The position numbers were made by a program, and so were the translations under genes. The notes below the pieces were generated by a model. The model saw only the letters and a program-made list of their open reading frames with translations, was not told where the DNA came from and ran no database searches. Below, in pieces: positions 34,154 to 46,588 of a stretch of DNA of 64,000 nucleotides (position 1 is the stretch's first letter; each line of letters starts with the position of its first letter). The stretch comes from Dipteris shenzhenensis (lineage: Eukaryota; Polypodiophyta; Polypodiopsida; Gleicheniales): assembly GCA_047967505.1 (NCBI GenBank), contig CM106539.1, one strand, 5' to 3'.

Positions 34154-35775
34154 GCTGAAGCATGTAACATTGCAGTTTACATCCTCAATCGTAGCTACAC
34201 GAAGGCTATGAATGGGATGACTCCACTGCAAGCCTTTTCTAGTAAGAAACCTTCAGCTGCACATTTCAGAGTTTTTGGATGTGACTGTTTTGTGCATGTC
34301 CCTGATGCTACCAGGACCAAATGGGAACCAAGAGCCGGAAGTGTATTTTCTTGGGCTACAGTGAAGAGGCAAAGGGTTACTGTCTCTATAACCCTGTTAC
34401 CAATAAGGTAATTGTAAGTCACGACGTGGTCTTCTCAGAACAGCCGCATCAATTAGAGGAGGATGCTTCCTTCCCAGACAACCAGGACCAGGATATCCTT
34501 TGCTCCCACAGCTCGACTAACCACAATTCGTAGTGTTTTGGCTTTAGCTGCCTAGGGAAGTTGGCTTGTGTTTCAGATGGATGTGAAATCCACCTTTTTG
34601 AATGGAGATCTCAAGGAGGAGGTATACGTGGAACAACCACCAGGTTTTGAGATCCCTAGTTCAGAGGGTAAAGTCTGCAAACTGAAGAAGACACTTTATG
34701 GGCCGAAACAGGCCCCACAAGCATGGTACCAGTGAATTGATGCCTACTTTCTGCAAAACGGGTTCAGGAGGAGCCCATATGATGCAAATTTGTATATCTT
34801 CAGAGAAGGAGGCAGGTGTATGATCGTGGTCCTTTATGTGGACGACCTTGTCATAACAGGAAACCATGAAGAGAAGATCTCGCAGACGAAGCATTTGCTA
34901 GGAAGAGAGTTTGAAATGACAGACCTCGAACTGATGCATTTCTGTCTGGGGATTGAAGTTTGGCAGGAGCAAAACAGACCTTCATTTCACAGCTGAAGTA
35001 TGCTGGAGAGATACTAAAGGCATTTGGCATGGCTGAGTGCAAGACAGTTGGTACCCCTATGGAGGTTGACGCGAAGCTCTCAAACGAGGATTCATCACCA
35101 TTGGTGGATGAAGCGAAGTACAGAAGGCTTGTGGGTAGCTTGATTTACCTGTGTAACACACGGCCGGACATCAGTTTTGCAACTTATGTACTAAGCAGGC
35201 TTTCCAGTAAGCCCCGACAGAACCATTGGAGGGTAGGGATGCGGGTGCTGAAATACATCAAAGGCACACTTGATTATGGCATCACCTATACCAAGGGCAA
35301 CATCTTAACCGGATTCTGTGACTCCGATTGGGCAGGAGACATGGACAGTAGGAGATCAGTGACAGGTTATTGTTTCTCACTTGGATCTGGAGTTGTGTCA
35401 TGGGTTAGCAAGAAGCAACCCACAGTTGCTCTTTCTTCTACCGAGGCCGAGTACAAATCAGCATGCTTTGCTTCTTGCGAGGCAGTGTGGTTGAGGAGGA
35501 TTTTTGGGGACATGGGTGCACGCCAGAACAAGCCTACGTAGTTATTATGTGACAATCAGAGTTGCATGGCGATTGCAAAGAACCCGGTGTTCCACGCTCA
35601 CACAAAACACATTGAGATTCAATATCACTTTGTACGTGAGCTCATCATGGATGGAGAGGTCGACTTGGTGTACTGTCCGACTACAGAGAATGCTGCGGAC
35701 ATCTTCACGAAGGCTCTTGGAAGAGACTTGTTGGAGAGGCATCTTCATCGACTTGGCATTGGGCTGAAAAAGTAA
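34154..35775 (+). pseudogene. copia C integrase C-terminus, RT and RNase H
   Basis: Integrase C-terminal motifs (NIAVYILNRSYTKAM, HFRVFGCDCFVHVP) cross a frameshift near 34330 (KCIFLGYSEEAKGYCLYNP). Around 34497 the sequence jumps from the linker directly to FAPTARLTTIRSVLALAA, so the N-terminal fingers of RT are deleted. [24 protein letters not shown] and the active site YVDDLVI remain. After another shift near 34960 come the connection and RNase H (YRRLVGSLIYL, CDSDWAGD, ALSSTEAEYKS, CDNQSCMAIAKNP, KHIEIQYHFVREL, ADIFTKALG), with a stop at 35539 and the final stop at 35773-35775. Confidence 0.88.
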
Positions 35776-35796
35776 GTTCACTTGCAGGTGGACATT

Positions 35797-35805
35797 GAGG
35801 GGGGG
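35797..35805 (+). other. copia C polypurine tract
   Basis: GAGGGGGGG directly before the 3' LTR; the usual primer site for plus-strand DNA synthesis. Confidence 0.9.
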
Positions 35806-36542
35806 TGTTAGATATCAATGCTCCACTCTCGTGTAACTACACGGGAACCAGCTAACTCTACTTGTAAGCCCCCCATATGAGGAGAAGGCATTTGGGTAGC
35901 TCGGTTATCCGGTAGGTCCTGGTTTGGACACCAGATGGGAGCCATGTGTGGCCTGATGGCTAGACGGCTTTAGAAAGAGTTGGCACACCGCCAACTAGGC
36001 TACATGCAAGTGCGGGAAGGCATCCCTTGACTGACAGCACTGAGGGTAGATGGAGCATTTCCCGGGGCAGCCCACTCTCGGGTTGCGAGGCCCATTTGGA
36101 GCCTCAGATGATCCCGGATGGCTCTGGGCCGAACAGACGCCGTAGGTTAGTTGCTCTATTTTGCGCACCGGTTCTATCGTATGGTCGGTGGCCTATTTCG
36201 GGACCGACCCCCAATCGACCATTTTGGGCGGCGGACTGGGTCGGTCACCCAATTGAGCCTAACCGACTACAATTGGTGGCTATATAAGAGCAAGCTTGTG
36301 AAGCCCATTTTATCACTGGCTACAGCAAAACCCTGATTCCTTAGCATCCAGCCTCCATCTTCTATTGTTTCTAGCACGCCATCGAAGCTTCTTTCATAGG
36401 AGCGCATGGTTGGGAGGCAGCGCCATCTATTGTATCAGTTCTACAGTAATCAAATTTTTGATTCTCCATACTATCTTGTTTTCTCTCTTGCGTACGAGAT
36501 CCTGTTATCTGTTGAGCACAGATGTTGTATTATTTTCTTACA
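35806..36542 (+). repeat. copia C 3' LTR
   Basis: A 737-bp copy of the 5' LTR with the same TGTTAGATATC start and TTCTTACA end. Differences from the 5' copy are scattered substitutions plus a short insertion around 36200-36240. Confidence 0.95.
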
Positions 36543-36719
36543 TCTTGTTGAGAGCTCTTTGTATGATCTGAGAGGTGCACTTATGTACTTCGACTAACTT
36601 GGTCACCCTATTGTTTTTTTTTTTGGCGGTAACGTAAAGTATGTATATTAAAGATAAAAGTGGACTGTACGAAACAGAAGGCAGCCTCAGAAAATTGACA
36701 AATCAGGCTCAGCATGTGG

Positions 36720-37080
36720 GGGGCCAAATGTAGCCCTCCTTTATCTCCAAGACATGAATCCCATCAGGTTGGTGTGTTGGGCCAAATGTAGCCCTCCTTT
36801 TTCTCTTGCATGTGTAAAATTGGCCATTCTTTGTAGAGGAGGGAATGCGTCTTAGCAGTCATTTACGCATTTGATGATGTGGTAGTTGTTCCAAATTTAA
36901 TAATGTGGCACATTTCCCTATGAGGATGGAGTTCCTTAAGAGAGTTCCCAGTGATGAAATTGTCCTTGGCATCTTACGGTGTTTAAAGATGAGAGCCTGA
37001 GTCGGCGATGCCCATCGATGTGAAAGCATCCTTGGCATCTTACAGTGTTTAAGATGAGAGAAGCCGGCCATGCCCACCCA
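36720..37080. repeat. Short direct repeats
   Basis: GGGCCAAATGTAGCCCTCCT occurs twice, near 36721 and 36780. CCTTGGCATCTTACGGTGTT and a close variant occur near 36963 and 37030. These are two independent pairs in non-coding sequence. Just upstream, at 36661, lies a string resembling the GTACG-rich block. Confidence 0.75.
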
Positions 37081-37255
37081 TGTGGGCACTGAATGCATTT
37101 GAGCCTTGCCGGTCCATTATCAATGGGCCGTGCCATGGGTGAGCTAGTCTCTAAACACCCCTAGGAGCAACCTCCACGCTGCCCTAATGGCAATGAAGAA
37201 TAACTTGGGAGGTTTGAACACTTGGGCACTCAAGGCATGACTATGGTGGTGGAAA

Positions 37256-37765
37256 AAAACACTGACGATGGTGGGGGAAAGAAGAGTAGGAAGCCCATGG
37301 AGGTTTGATCAAGCAAGAAGACTTGGAAGGTTTGGCTATGGCAGTTGTCATATGCAGAGGGACACTCATATCTTCAGGTTGGTTATTGTCTTTATGTTGG
37401 TTCTAGTCGCTTTGGAATGGGGCTCCAAACACTGACGATGGTGGGGGAAAGAAGAATAGGAAGCCCATGGAGGTTTGATCAAGCAAGAAGACTTGGAAGG
37501 TTTGGCTATGGCAGTTGTCAAATGCAGAGGGACACTCATATCTTCAGGTTGGTTATTGTCTTTATGTTGGTTCTAGTCGCTTTGGAATGGGGCTTCAAAC
37601 ACTGACGATGGTGGGGGAAAGAAGAATAGGAAGCCCATGGAGGTTTCATCAAGCAAGAAGACTTGGAAGGTTTGGCTATGGCAGTTGTCATATGCAGAGG
37701 GACAACTCATATTTTCGGGTTGGTTATTGTCTTTATGTTGGTTCTAGTCGCTTTGGAATGGGGCG
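37256..37765. repeat. Three 170-bp tandem units
   Basis: ACTGACGATGGTGGGGGAAA starts units at 37261, 37431 and 37601; the third ends near 37765. The units are almost identical, so amplification is recent or the copies are homogenised. Each contains a short ATG frame, but 170 is not a multiple of three, so the repeats do not form a repeated protein. No family was recognised. Confidence 0.93.
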
Positions 37766-37799
37766 TGGGAGCCCTTTTGCTCTTAACGTGACGCTTTCC

Positions 37800-39415
37800 T
37801 AGAGAAACATGTTGCATGCCGGTGATACAAAAGCTACTACTTAGCAGGCATTGTGATTAGATTTGGGATCTTGAAACTTCTCTCGTTCCAAATTGAATGG
37901 GAGAATTGTGCGAGCCAATCTAGAGGCAATTCCGTCAAATTTCCAAAACATGGCCTTAGTCGAAGCAGGGATGACCTAACTCACTCGTCTTGGCATTGGA
38001 AACACGAGTATCTTGTCAGTTATGAGAGTATGGCAACAAATCAACAATAATTGTATTGTCTCCCTAGAATGATCAATTGAATTGCTTCATTGCATTCTCA
38101 GTATTCCCAAACATTCGAGGAGCTAGATTGAAATGTTCAACAAAGTCGATTCATGAGATAGCATTCCACTGTATAATCAAAATTTGCTAAATGGCCAACA
38201 AGAGCCGAATGCTCCAGGTGTGGAAGTGTGTACGAGATGCCAATCAAAGATCAATGTATAAGGCCCTTACGCACAAGAATGAACCTAAGGGAGATGGTCA
38301 AATTAGATCCATGTCATGCTGCCCAAGGTGATCCACTGATGAAATGAACCTCCTGTAAATTTTTAGAAACGTTTCTTGTGACACTGCGTATGCAGGCCAG
38401 GCAATGGCTGAATTGTTTCTAATAGATGCAAAACGTTGAACTATTTTGGATTGGATATAAACATACACAACCTTTTGGATTTCGATTAGATTCATGTGCG
38501 TCTGGTGGCAGGGGTGATTGAAATGGGAAAACAAAATTGGCATGAAGGAGTGCAAGTGTAAGATGAAGATGTACTGGTGGATATTTATGCCAAAGTTGGT
38601 GAACAGTGCTTCATGTGCTTAATAAGCTTTCTGGTCGGGACATAGCTGTCCTATGTTTGATTTGAGAGGGTGAGTAAGTACAAAACTATTTAAATTTATG
38701 TAGTGAGTGAAATGTGGTTCAATTAGTGAGTGCCTCATTAAGTGATTGACAAGCTTCCTACTGACAGTGGGGTGAGCTTGCAAAAGCACAAGTACTTTTT
38801 GGATTTCAATTTTTGAAAGGGTGCAGCGGGTCAAGGCGGTGTATAGAACTATTTTGCAAACACATAACATCTCTCTAATGCTGAGCACATCCAAGTGTAA
38901 GAATGGCATACAGTCATAGCAATGTTGGCATAACTTGTATTCATGAAAACACCCATATACATGGAAACATGGATATGTACTATCATGTTGTGCCGCAGCA
39001 ATGTGCGGGTCCCCTACTAGTGGAAATTTCTTTTGGTTTCAGCAGTTACCTGTGGGCCCCCTTGTCTGAGCCAGTGTGAATGATGGGCGTTGCACACTTG
39101 TATTGTGGTGACACAAAGTTTACTATGATGCCATCCAATGTTTTGGTTGTGTTGTAATCATGGGCAATGTATTGCAGCCTTATCGATCGCGGCTGCTGGA
39201 TTCGTACAATCACCCTTGCCTCATTAAAAAGCTGGCCGTACCAACTCCACCTCACACACCCTTGAGGGGTGGAAAGGCAACGTACTTTTCGCAAGACCAG
39301 GTCAGGTATTAGTCATATGAACCAGTTTTCTACAAGTACAATGCTTTCCATAGCCCTTACACCTTCAACTTGCTTTGCAATCTGTTTGTGATTGGTGAGT
39401 TATTTCTGGTTGTCC
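37800..39415. other. No gene confirmed; possible PPR scrap near 38.57 kb
   Basis: Non-coding apart from a short plus-strand phrase at about 38560-38600 (DVLVDIYAKVGE) that resembles the PPR repeat LVDMYAKCG. It is too short to be more than a hint of decayed PPR sequence next to the real PPR locus. Confidence 0.4.
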
Positions 39416-39418
39416 TGA

Positions 39419-42400
39419 ATTAGATGTGTAGGATATATCAGCAAATCAGCTACAGAGGGACAGCAAAATGAGGCACTCCAGGCCACGGATTTCCCCGACC
39501 AGGAAGGAACTTCAATATCAAGGGATGTCATGTTTCGTCTTCTGCAGGACTGTATAAAGAACAAAGACCTGGTTGCTGGTAGGCAAGTGCATTCCCTTGT
39601 GATGAGCAATGGGCTAAACTCATTGCCATTTTGGGGGGACCACTTGATCCGCATGTTTGCCTCATGTGGAATCTTGTCAGAAGCTAACGAAGCATTTTAT
39701 AAGGTTTCAAATCCAAACGTGTATACGTGGAATGCAATAATTTCCGCACATGCTCAGCTAGGTGAAGGTGAAAGAGCTCTTAAACTGCATGAAAGAATGC
39801 AGCAGCTTCTGATAGGGTCACATTTTTGTGCAGCTTGAAAGCATGTAGCAGCATTGGCGCCTTAGAACAGGGCAGACTAATTCATCACCATATCTCCAAA
39901 AAAAAACTCAAATCAGATGTAGTGGTTGGGAGTGCCCTCATTGATATGTATGTTAAGTGCAAGAGTCTGGATGAGGCACACACTGTCTTTGATGAAATGT
40001 CTAATCGAAATGTAGTGTCCTGGAGTTCACTGATTGCAGGATACAGTCAGCATGGACATGGACTGTCTGCCATTGCACTTTTTACAAGAATGCAACAGGA
40101 CGGGATTCAACCAAACAGAGTCACGTTTCTGTGCATTTTGAAAGCTTGTGCCAGCACAGGAGAGCTACAGGAAGGCAGACTGATACATAACCAGATTATT
40201 ACTAGTGGACTGGAAAAGAATGATGTACTTGGGAATATGCTTGTGGACATGTATGGTAAATGTGGGAGTCTTATGGAGGCATGCAAAGTGTTTAACACAT
40301 TGCCCACTCAAAATGTGGTAACCTGGAGTGCATTGATTGGGGGATGTGCCCAATGTGGGCATGGTTTGTCTGCTTTGGGGCTTTTTGAGCAAATGCAAGA
40401 GGAGTGCATAGAGCCAAATAAAGTCACTTTTCTGTGTGTTTTGAAGGCATGCAGCAGCATAGGGGCGATAGGGCAGGGCAGGCTCATACATTACAAGATT
40501 CTCAAAAGTGATATCACAGTAGGTGTTACTATTGGGAGCACCCTTGTGAATATGTATGCCAAATGTGGGAGCATAGCGGAAGCACGTGAAGTGTTCAACA
40601 AACTTCCGAATCAAAATGTGGTGTCATATGATGTCATGATTTCTGGGTATGCCCAGCAAGGATATGGTTTTTCTGCGCTTGAACTTTATGAGAAAATGCA
40701 TCTGGAGGGTGTGAAGCCCATCAAAATGACATTTTTGTCCATCTTAAAAGCATGTAGCAGTATAGGAGCTGTAGCATATGGAAATCTGGTACATGATCAA
40801 ATCCTTAGAAGTGGATTCAGTTCAGATATAACCATTGGCAACACCCTCGTTGACATGTATGCAAAATGTGGTTGCCTGAAGGAGGCACACGAAATCTTCA
40901 GCAACTTGACACACAAAAATGTGGTCTCATGGGGTGCACTGATGGCTGGATATGTTCAGCATGGGCATCAGCGTTTAGCTCTTGACTATTTTGACAAATT
41001 GCAACATGAGGGCATAATGCCAGATGAAGCCACATTTTCATGCATTTTGAAAGCATGTGGGACAATAGGAGCCATAAGACAGGGGAGGTTGATACACGAT
41101 AAGATTATCAGAAGTGGACTTGCACCAGGTATGATTGTAGGAAGTGCCATACTTGATGTGTATGCGAAATGTGGGTGTCTGGAGGAAGCACGTAAAGTGT
41201 TTGATGAACTGCCAGATCAAAACATGGTGTCATGGGGAGCCATGATTTCAGGATATTCTCACCATGGCCATGCTCTTTCTGCCCTTGAACTTGTAGAGAA
41301 AATGCAATGGGAGGGCACACAACCAGACAAATCCACGCTTGTGTCCACTGTAAAAGCATGTGGGAACATCGGAGCGATTAGGATGGGTAGGGTGATACAC
41401 AATCAACTTATCAATCGAGGACTTGATTCAGATACACTGGTTGGGAGCAGTCTTGTTGATATGTATGCAAAAAGTGGGTGTGTATGTGAGGCCCGCAAAG
41501 TGTTTGATGCATTAAAGAATCGAGATGTTGTGTCATGGGTTGCATTGATTGCAGGGTATGCCCAGTGCGGTGACTTCAAGATGGTGAATTGCTGTCTTGA
41601 GGAAATGCAACTACAAGGGCTGAAGCCAGTTGATGTGATCTACGCTAGTGTCATCTCTGGCTGCAGTCGTGCAGGTCTAGCGACAGAAGGCCACCATCAA
41701 TTCATGTCAATGATAGTAGACAGTTGCATCACACCAAGTATTGAGCAATATAGCTCTATGGTTGACCTTCTTGCTCGTGTAGGACATTTGAATGCGGCTG
41801 TGGATGTGCTCCAAAGTATGCCAATTCTACCTGATACCCATGTCTGGACATCTTTGCTCACTGGCTGCAAAACCTATGGCGACATAGAGTTAGGGCGACG
41901 CTGCTTTGATGAAATTCTTCAACTAGATCCTATGGATGGCTCTGTGTATGAGCTTATGTCCAAAATTTATGCTAATGCTCAAATGTCAGAGGCTGTCTCC
42001 AATTTACAAGAGCTTAGAAAGAGAACAAATGCTTGGAAGAAGCCTGGGAGAGCCTGGGTTGAGGCCAACAGTGCTGTGCATGAGTTCTTTGCTGGCAGCA
42101 AAGCCAACTGCAAAGAGTTGAGGTTCATTCCAAATTGAGGAGATTACATCAGCCAATGACGAATGAAGGATATGTGCCTGAACTAGGCATAGTGTCAAAT
42201 CAAATAGTAGCTGAGGGCAAGGAGGCTTTCTTGTGTGGGGCACTGTGAAATACTGGCCAGAGCCTTAGGACTCATGGGTAAAGACTAGCATGCAACTGTC
42301 CAGCCAAAGCATCTTTGTGTGTGTGCGCTAACTGCCAGAAATCTATTAAAGCTGTATCAAAATTTGATATGCGAGAGATATAAGAGATGCAGATGAAACT

Positions 42401-42445
42401 CATCGCTTCAAGGATGGGGTTTGTTTTTAGGGATTACCAACTAAT
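39419..42445 (+). pseudogene. PLS-DYW pentatricopeptide repeat gene, frameshifted
   Basis: PPR proteins of the PLS-DYW class bind organellar RNA, one base per repeat, and direct C-to-U (in ferns also U-to-C) editing. A first frame opens at 39419, with ATG at 39530, and carries one repeat triplet (ending NPNVYTWNAIISAHAQ). Near 39805 about 10 bases are missing relative to the other repeats (between ERMQQ and DRVTF), and reading continues in the 39826-42138 frame. That 770-codon frame has six more triplets, each with MYAKCG, an 'N..VSW' motif and ILKAC.SIGAI.QGRLIH, then E motifs (about residues 640-760). It stops at 42136. The DYW deaminase domain follows in other frames: HCE (about 42240), CANC (about 42328) and HRFKDGVC (about 42405), with internal stops. 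It was once a full editing factor and is now probably a pseudogene. TTAG just before 39424 could be a splice acceptor. Confidence 0.88.
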
Positions 42446-42999
42446 TGGTACTCAAGCTGGCAAGGGCATGAATTCTTGAAGGTCCTTTTACAATTGTGAC
42501 TCACCCTTATGAGTAGCAGCATCAGCTTAAAAGGCTGGTATCAATGCTTCTGTACCCTCAGCAGCTTTTGAGTAGGCATGAAAGAGGGCAGAAGCCTCAC
42601 TCTCACACCAGGCAAGGAATGTTCTGGTGATTTGGACCGGAGACAGAGAAATCAAGGTAATGATGATTCTTTGCGTCTTGAATGAGTAACTCAATACAGG
42701 CAGTGCTTCATATTCTGTTATCTTTAGTCATTATACCCTTAACTTATGATCTAGCCGATTGTGAAAGGTCAAAAATCATATTGCATTTCAATGTCGCTTT
42801 TGTTCAAACTCCAGAAAAAGGTTCTTTTGCTGCTGTACATGTCTCACCTGTAGCAATCTTGCAGTAGCATGTGCCTTGAGTTCCAACGCAATATGGTCTG
42901 TAACAACCAATATTTGGCAAGCATCGGAACACATCTGGAACCTGAGACCCGAAACTCGAAACCCAGCTGGAACCCAGAACCCGAAACCGGAAACAGAGA

Positions 43000-43590
43000 A
43001 CTCCACCTTGAAAGCATGTGGAAGCATTGGAGCCAGAGGATGGGCGGGGTGATACAGAATCAACTTATCAGAGGGAGACTTGATTCAGGTATACTGGTTG
43101 GGAGCACTCTTGATGATATGCATGCAAAAAGTAGTTGAGTAGATGAGGCCCAAAGTGTTTGATGCATTACCGAATTGAGATCTGGTGTCATGGAGTGCAA
43201 TGATTGCAGGATCTGCCCATTGTGGTGACTTTGGCATGTCCAATTGCTTCCTTGAGGAAACACAACTACAGGGTCTGAAGCCAGTTGGTGTGATCTACAC
43301 ACGTGTCATCTGTGGCTGCAGTCATTCGGGTCTAGCAACAGAACACCACCATCATTTCCTGTCAATAACAGTAGACAGTGGCATCACACCAAGTATTGAG
43401 CAATATATCTCTATGGTTGACCTTTTTGCTCGTCTAGGACATTTGAATGTGGCTGTGGATGTGCTCCAAAGTATTCCAATTCTGAACAGTATCCATTAGA
43501 CATCTTTGCTTACTGGCTGCAAAACTTATGGCAACATAGAGCTAGGGCAACAGTGCTTTGATGAAACTCTTCAACAATATCCTAAATAAG
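43000..43590 (+). pseudogene. Duplicated 3' fragment of the PPR gene
   Basis: Matches the PPR locus at about 41345-41935 in the same order: LKACGSIGA, VSWSAMIAGSAHCGDF, LQGLKPVGVIY, GCSHSGLATE, ITPSIEQYISMVDLFARLG, VAVDVLQSIPI and SLLTGCKTYGNIELGQQCF. It covers the last repeat and E1/E2 region without the DYW part. It is broken by stops near 43137 and 43498. The left junction follows a short imperfect repeat of GGAACCCGAAAC-like units (42930-43000). Confidence 0.88.
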
Positions 43591-43599
43591 GTTTGAATT

Positions 43600-46585
43600 T
43601 GGATGTTTTGCATCATATTAGGTCCCCTAAAATCTCATGCTACTCCATTATATCATATTGAAGACATATAAAAAGTATGATTGAGTCTGGATTTCTATTA
43701 TGCATGTTAAATAATGCATAAAAGGTCAAATTTTCTTGACTATTAGCATTCACAAAATTTAATTTAGAGTCCATAAATCATAGTAATTATGATTATCTAA
43801 CTCCAAAAGCAATCTAAACATGTGTCTTATAGTTATCATTATATTATGGGGCTTAAAAACAATGAGAAAACTCATTCTAATTAAGAGGTGTGGCCATTTT
43901 ATCTAAAATTTGGGAAAACAACTTGAAATTGACTCAATTGTAAAAATTTAGGTAAAACTTAAAAGTCATAGGTGTGAGTTTCAATCCATAATAATTCTAA
44001 GTTTTATTCAACACATAAGCTATTTTGGTAAATAATTAAAGCCCCAAAATATCTTATCAATGCCTTAGAATAGTTCTAGGAAGTAGCTAAGTTAACAAGA
44101 CATCAAAGTCTCCTATGACATTTTTCTGTCATTTTACCAAACTAGTGTTAATATCCTGAGCTAACATTGGGTGGATTTCACGATTTTGGTTTTGGTTGGA
44201 TTTAGGATTGGATTTGCATTTTGGGCAAGTCCAAGTTTAAAAGGGTTTCAAGTAGATTTTGGGTGGTGGATTTCGGGTGATTTTGAGTTTTGGGTAGATT
44301 CCAATGTTTGTTGTATGTTGGTTTAACTACACATGCCACTGCAAGGGTCCATTTAGTAGAGGTGACCCATCTATAGGAGCAAAGTAACCTTTTTTTGGAG
44401 TTGTGGATAAAAAGCAACTTTGCAATTCAGTTTGCAAATAGGATTTTTGAGCTTTCGCAATAAGCTAGAACATGAGTTAAGGCTATAATGACCAAAAGTA
44501 ACAATATATGCAACATTTCTTGCATTGAGTTACTCACTCAAATTTTAGCATGTAGCTTGAAAAATCTTCATAAGACATCATACCTTGTTTTAGCTTTGTA
44601 GGTCTATTTTCCACTTAGTAGTGTTTTATCACTTCTATCCAATACACATTTGAGAAATGATTCTCATCATGCTTCGCTTTAGCATCTTTTGCAATTGCCC
44701 GATTCTTCCTTTTGCTACATCATTTTGCTGTGATATATTCAAACATGTAAGTTGCCTTCTTATTCATGTTCCTTGTGAAAATTCAAGAATGATTAAGACA
44801 TATTCACTGCCTCTATTTGATCTCCTTTATATCAGTTTGATTTTCTACCATGTCTTTGAATTCTTTATTTTGTTAAGTATATTTGAATTTTCCTCGAAGA
44901 ACTAGATTCAACAATACCCTCTACAGTCTTATTAAATGTGATATTACATAATGTATCATTGATGCTTTTGGTTTAAGCATATGTCCATGCATGGGAGTGT
45001 GTCAAATCAATAAACCGTCTTTGTTCTAGTTGTGCTTGTGCTGCCAAAACTTGCTCTAGCTTGTTTGCCAAAACAACATGCTTCATAGAATCTAATTCTT
45101 GGAAAGCTAATGACTATCTTTAGATTCTTCAATTGTGTCAAATGTTGACATGACTATACCTCTTATTTCATGCTAGTGCATTGCTGACATTGCACTCATA
45201 TTCGCAACAGATGCTATCTATCATTATGAATTTTCTACCTTCTTTGCTCTCTTCTCCCATAATCAATATCCTTTGAATGTATCTCTTATCATCATCCGGA
45301 ATAATCTCAATTTGGACATGGTGGAGGATGATCTATTGATATTCAAGATCGAGATAGTCGTTCTTACAAAGGGTATGAAAGGTCATCACCATTACAAAAT
45401 GTGTCACAGATTTAAAAATATATATTTTCACACCATGGCTAAATGATGTAATTAACATCCAGGTATATACAACACCTATTTCATTAATTCTGGAATGGTG
45501 CACTGTCGAAATTCATTTTTGGGGGTATTTTTGGATTTAAAAAGGAAAAAAAAAAGAATTCTTTGAACAAAATATTCAAGCAAAAAATAAGCTATATTTT
45601 TGAAACTTAAAAAAATTAGTATGACATTACAACTAAAGTAGACTTAAGTGATCTATACTTTTGACTTTTGAAACTAAAAACAACAACATTACATCTTAAG
45701 TAGACTTGCATATACAAAAGTGAACATTATATCTTAAGTATAGCTGCATGTAAAGTTGCATATACAAAAGTGCTAGAATCTCATGTATTTTATAATGGTG
45801 TTAATAAACACCTTCAAATATTTTCAATAGGTAGACTCTCAATTACATCGCTACTAGAAGATTTCTACATTGGTAGCTCTTATCTGCTCAGCAACCCACT
45901 CTTCTACTGACTCCTGCTCATCTTCGTCTTGATATAATTACAAGCACTGAAGAAGGTCAAGCAATCGAAGATTGTTTCTTCATAATCTCCTTGTCAGGCC
46001 CTTATGGTTTCTTCTGCATCCTCACCAAACTGCCCATGCCGACTGCTACTACGATAATAGAGGTTACTCAAATAGTCTACCAGATCATGTCTGCTTATAT
46101 TACATTTCTTAATTGTAGTTCACTCTCTCTTATCTTTTTTGTCTCCTCCCTCTTTGCGTGCCTCTATGTATCAAATTCCTCTCTCTCCATCTGTCTCAAT
46201 GGAGAGCCTTGTGGAATTTTGGCCTCTCCTTGCTCCTTGGTCAGCAATCCATTCTTTAATACTATTGATTCTCGACTCCACGTTTCCGACGATGTTATAT
46301 ACATCCATGGGTGGGGAGATGATAAAGAAAGAGAGATGGAAGAAAAAAGAGAGTGTTTGTGGAAGGACTAGGATGGAAGAATACAAGTTCGGTAACGCAA
46401 TGTCGAGATGAGCAGTGAAGAAAAAAAAAGAGCAAGAATGAGAGAAAGATGTGTTCACTACTATGATAAGGATGGGTGAGCGCCATAGTATGTTTGCACG
46501 GATGAGTATGGGTGAACAGTCCAACTGACACTTTAACCGATAGTGAGAAATGAAAGGATTGGAATTCAAAAACAACATCATACAT
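43600..46585. other. No gene seen
   Basis: Very AT-rich sequence without recognisable coding. A GGATTT/TTTGGGT-rich stretch lies at about 44165-44305. Confidence 0.6.
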
Positions 46586-46588
46586 GCA

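Larger units (their letters stand above)
31605..36547 (+). mobile_element. Ty1/copia retrotransposon C: complete structure, dead ORF
   Basis: The element spans 31610-36542 between two copies of the 5-bp target-site duplication TCTTG (31605-31609 and 36543-36547). Both LTRs start TGTTAGATATC and end TTTTCTTACA. A primer-binding site TGGTATCAGAGC follows the 5' LTR and a polypurine tract GAGGGGGGG precedes the 3' LTR. The LTRs differ at scattered positions and small indels, so the insertion is not very recent. The coding region contains gag, protease, integrase, RT and RNase H in order, with at least seven stops or frame changes and a deletion of the first part of RT. It cannot move by itself; the intact termini could still serve as substrates in trans. 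Confidence 0.95.

Noticed and set aside
37345-37802. Two similar ATG frames (MSYAEGHSYLQVGY, MSNAEGHSYLQVGY)
   Set aside because: They arise from the 170-bp tandem units, whose length is not a multiple of three; not a repeat protein.
44165-44305. Interstitial telomere-like repeat (GGATTT/TTTGGGT phrases)
   Set aside because: Units are irregular and do not match the plant TTTAGGG repeat.
45991-46585. Overlapping frames of 90-136 codons on both strands
   Set aside because: AT-rich, hydrophobic chance frames with no conserved motif; they only border the C48-like block.
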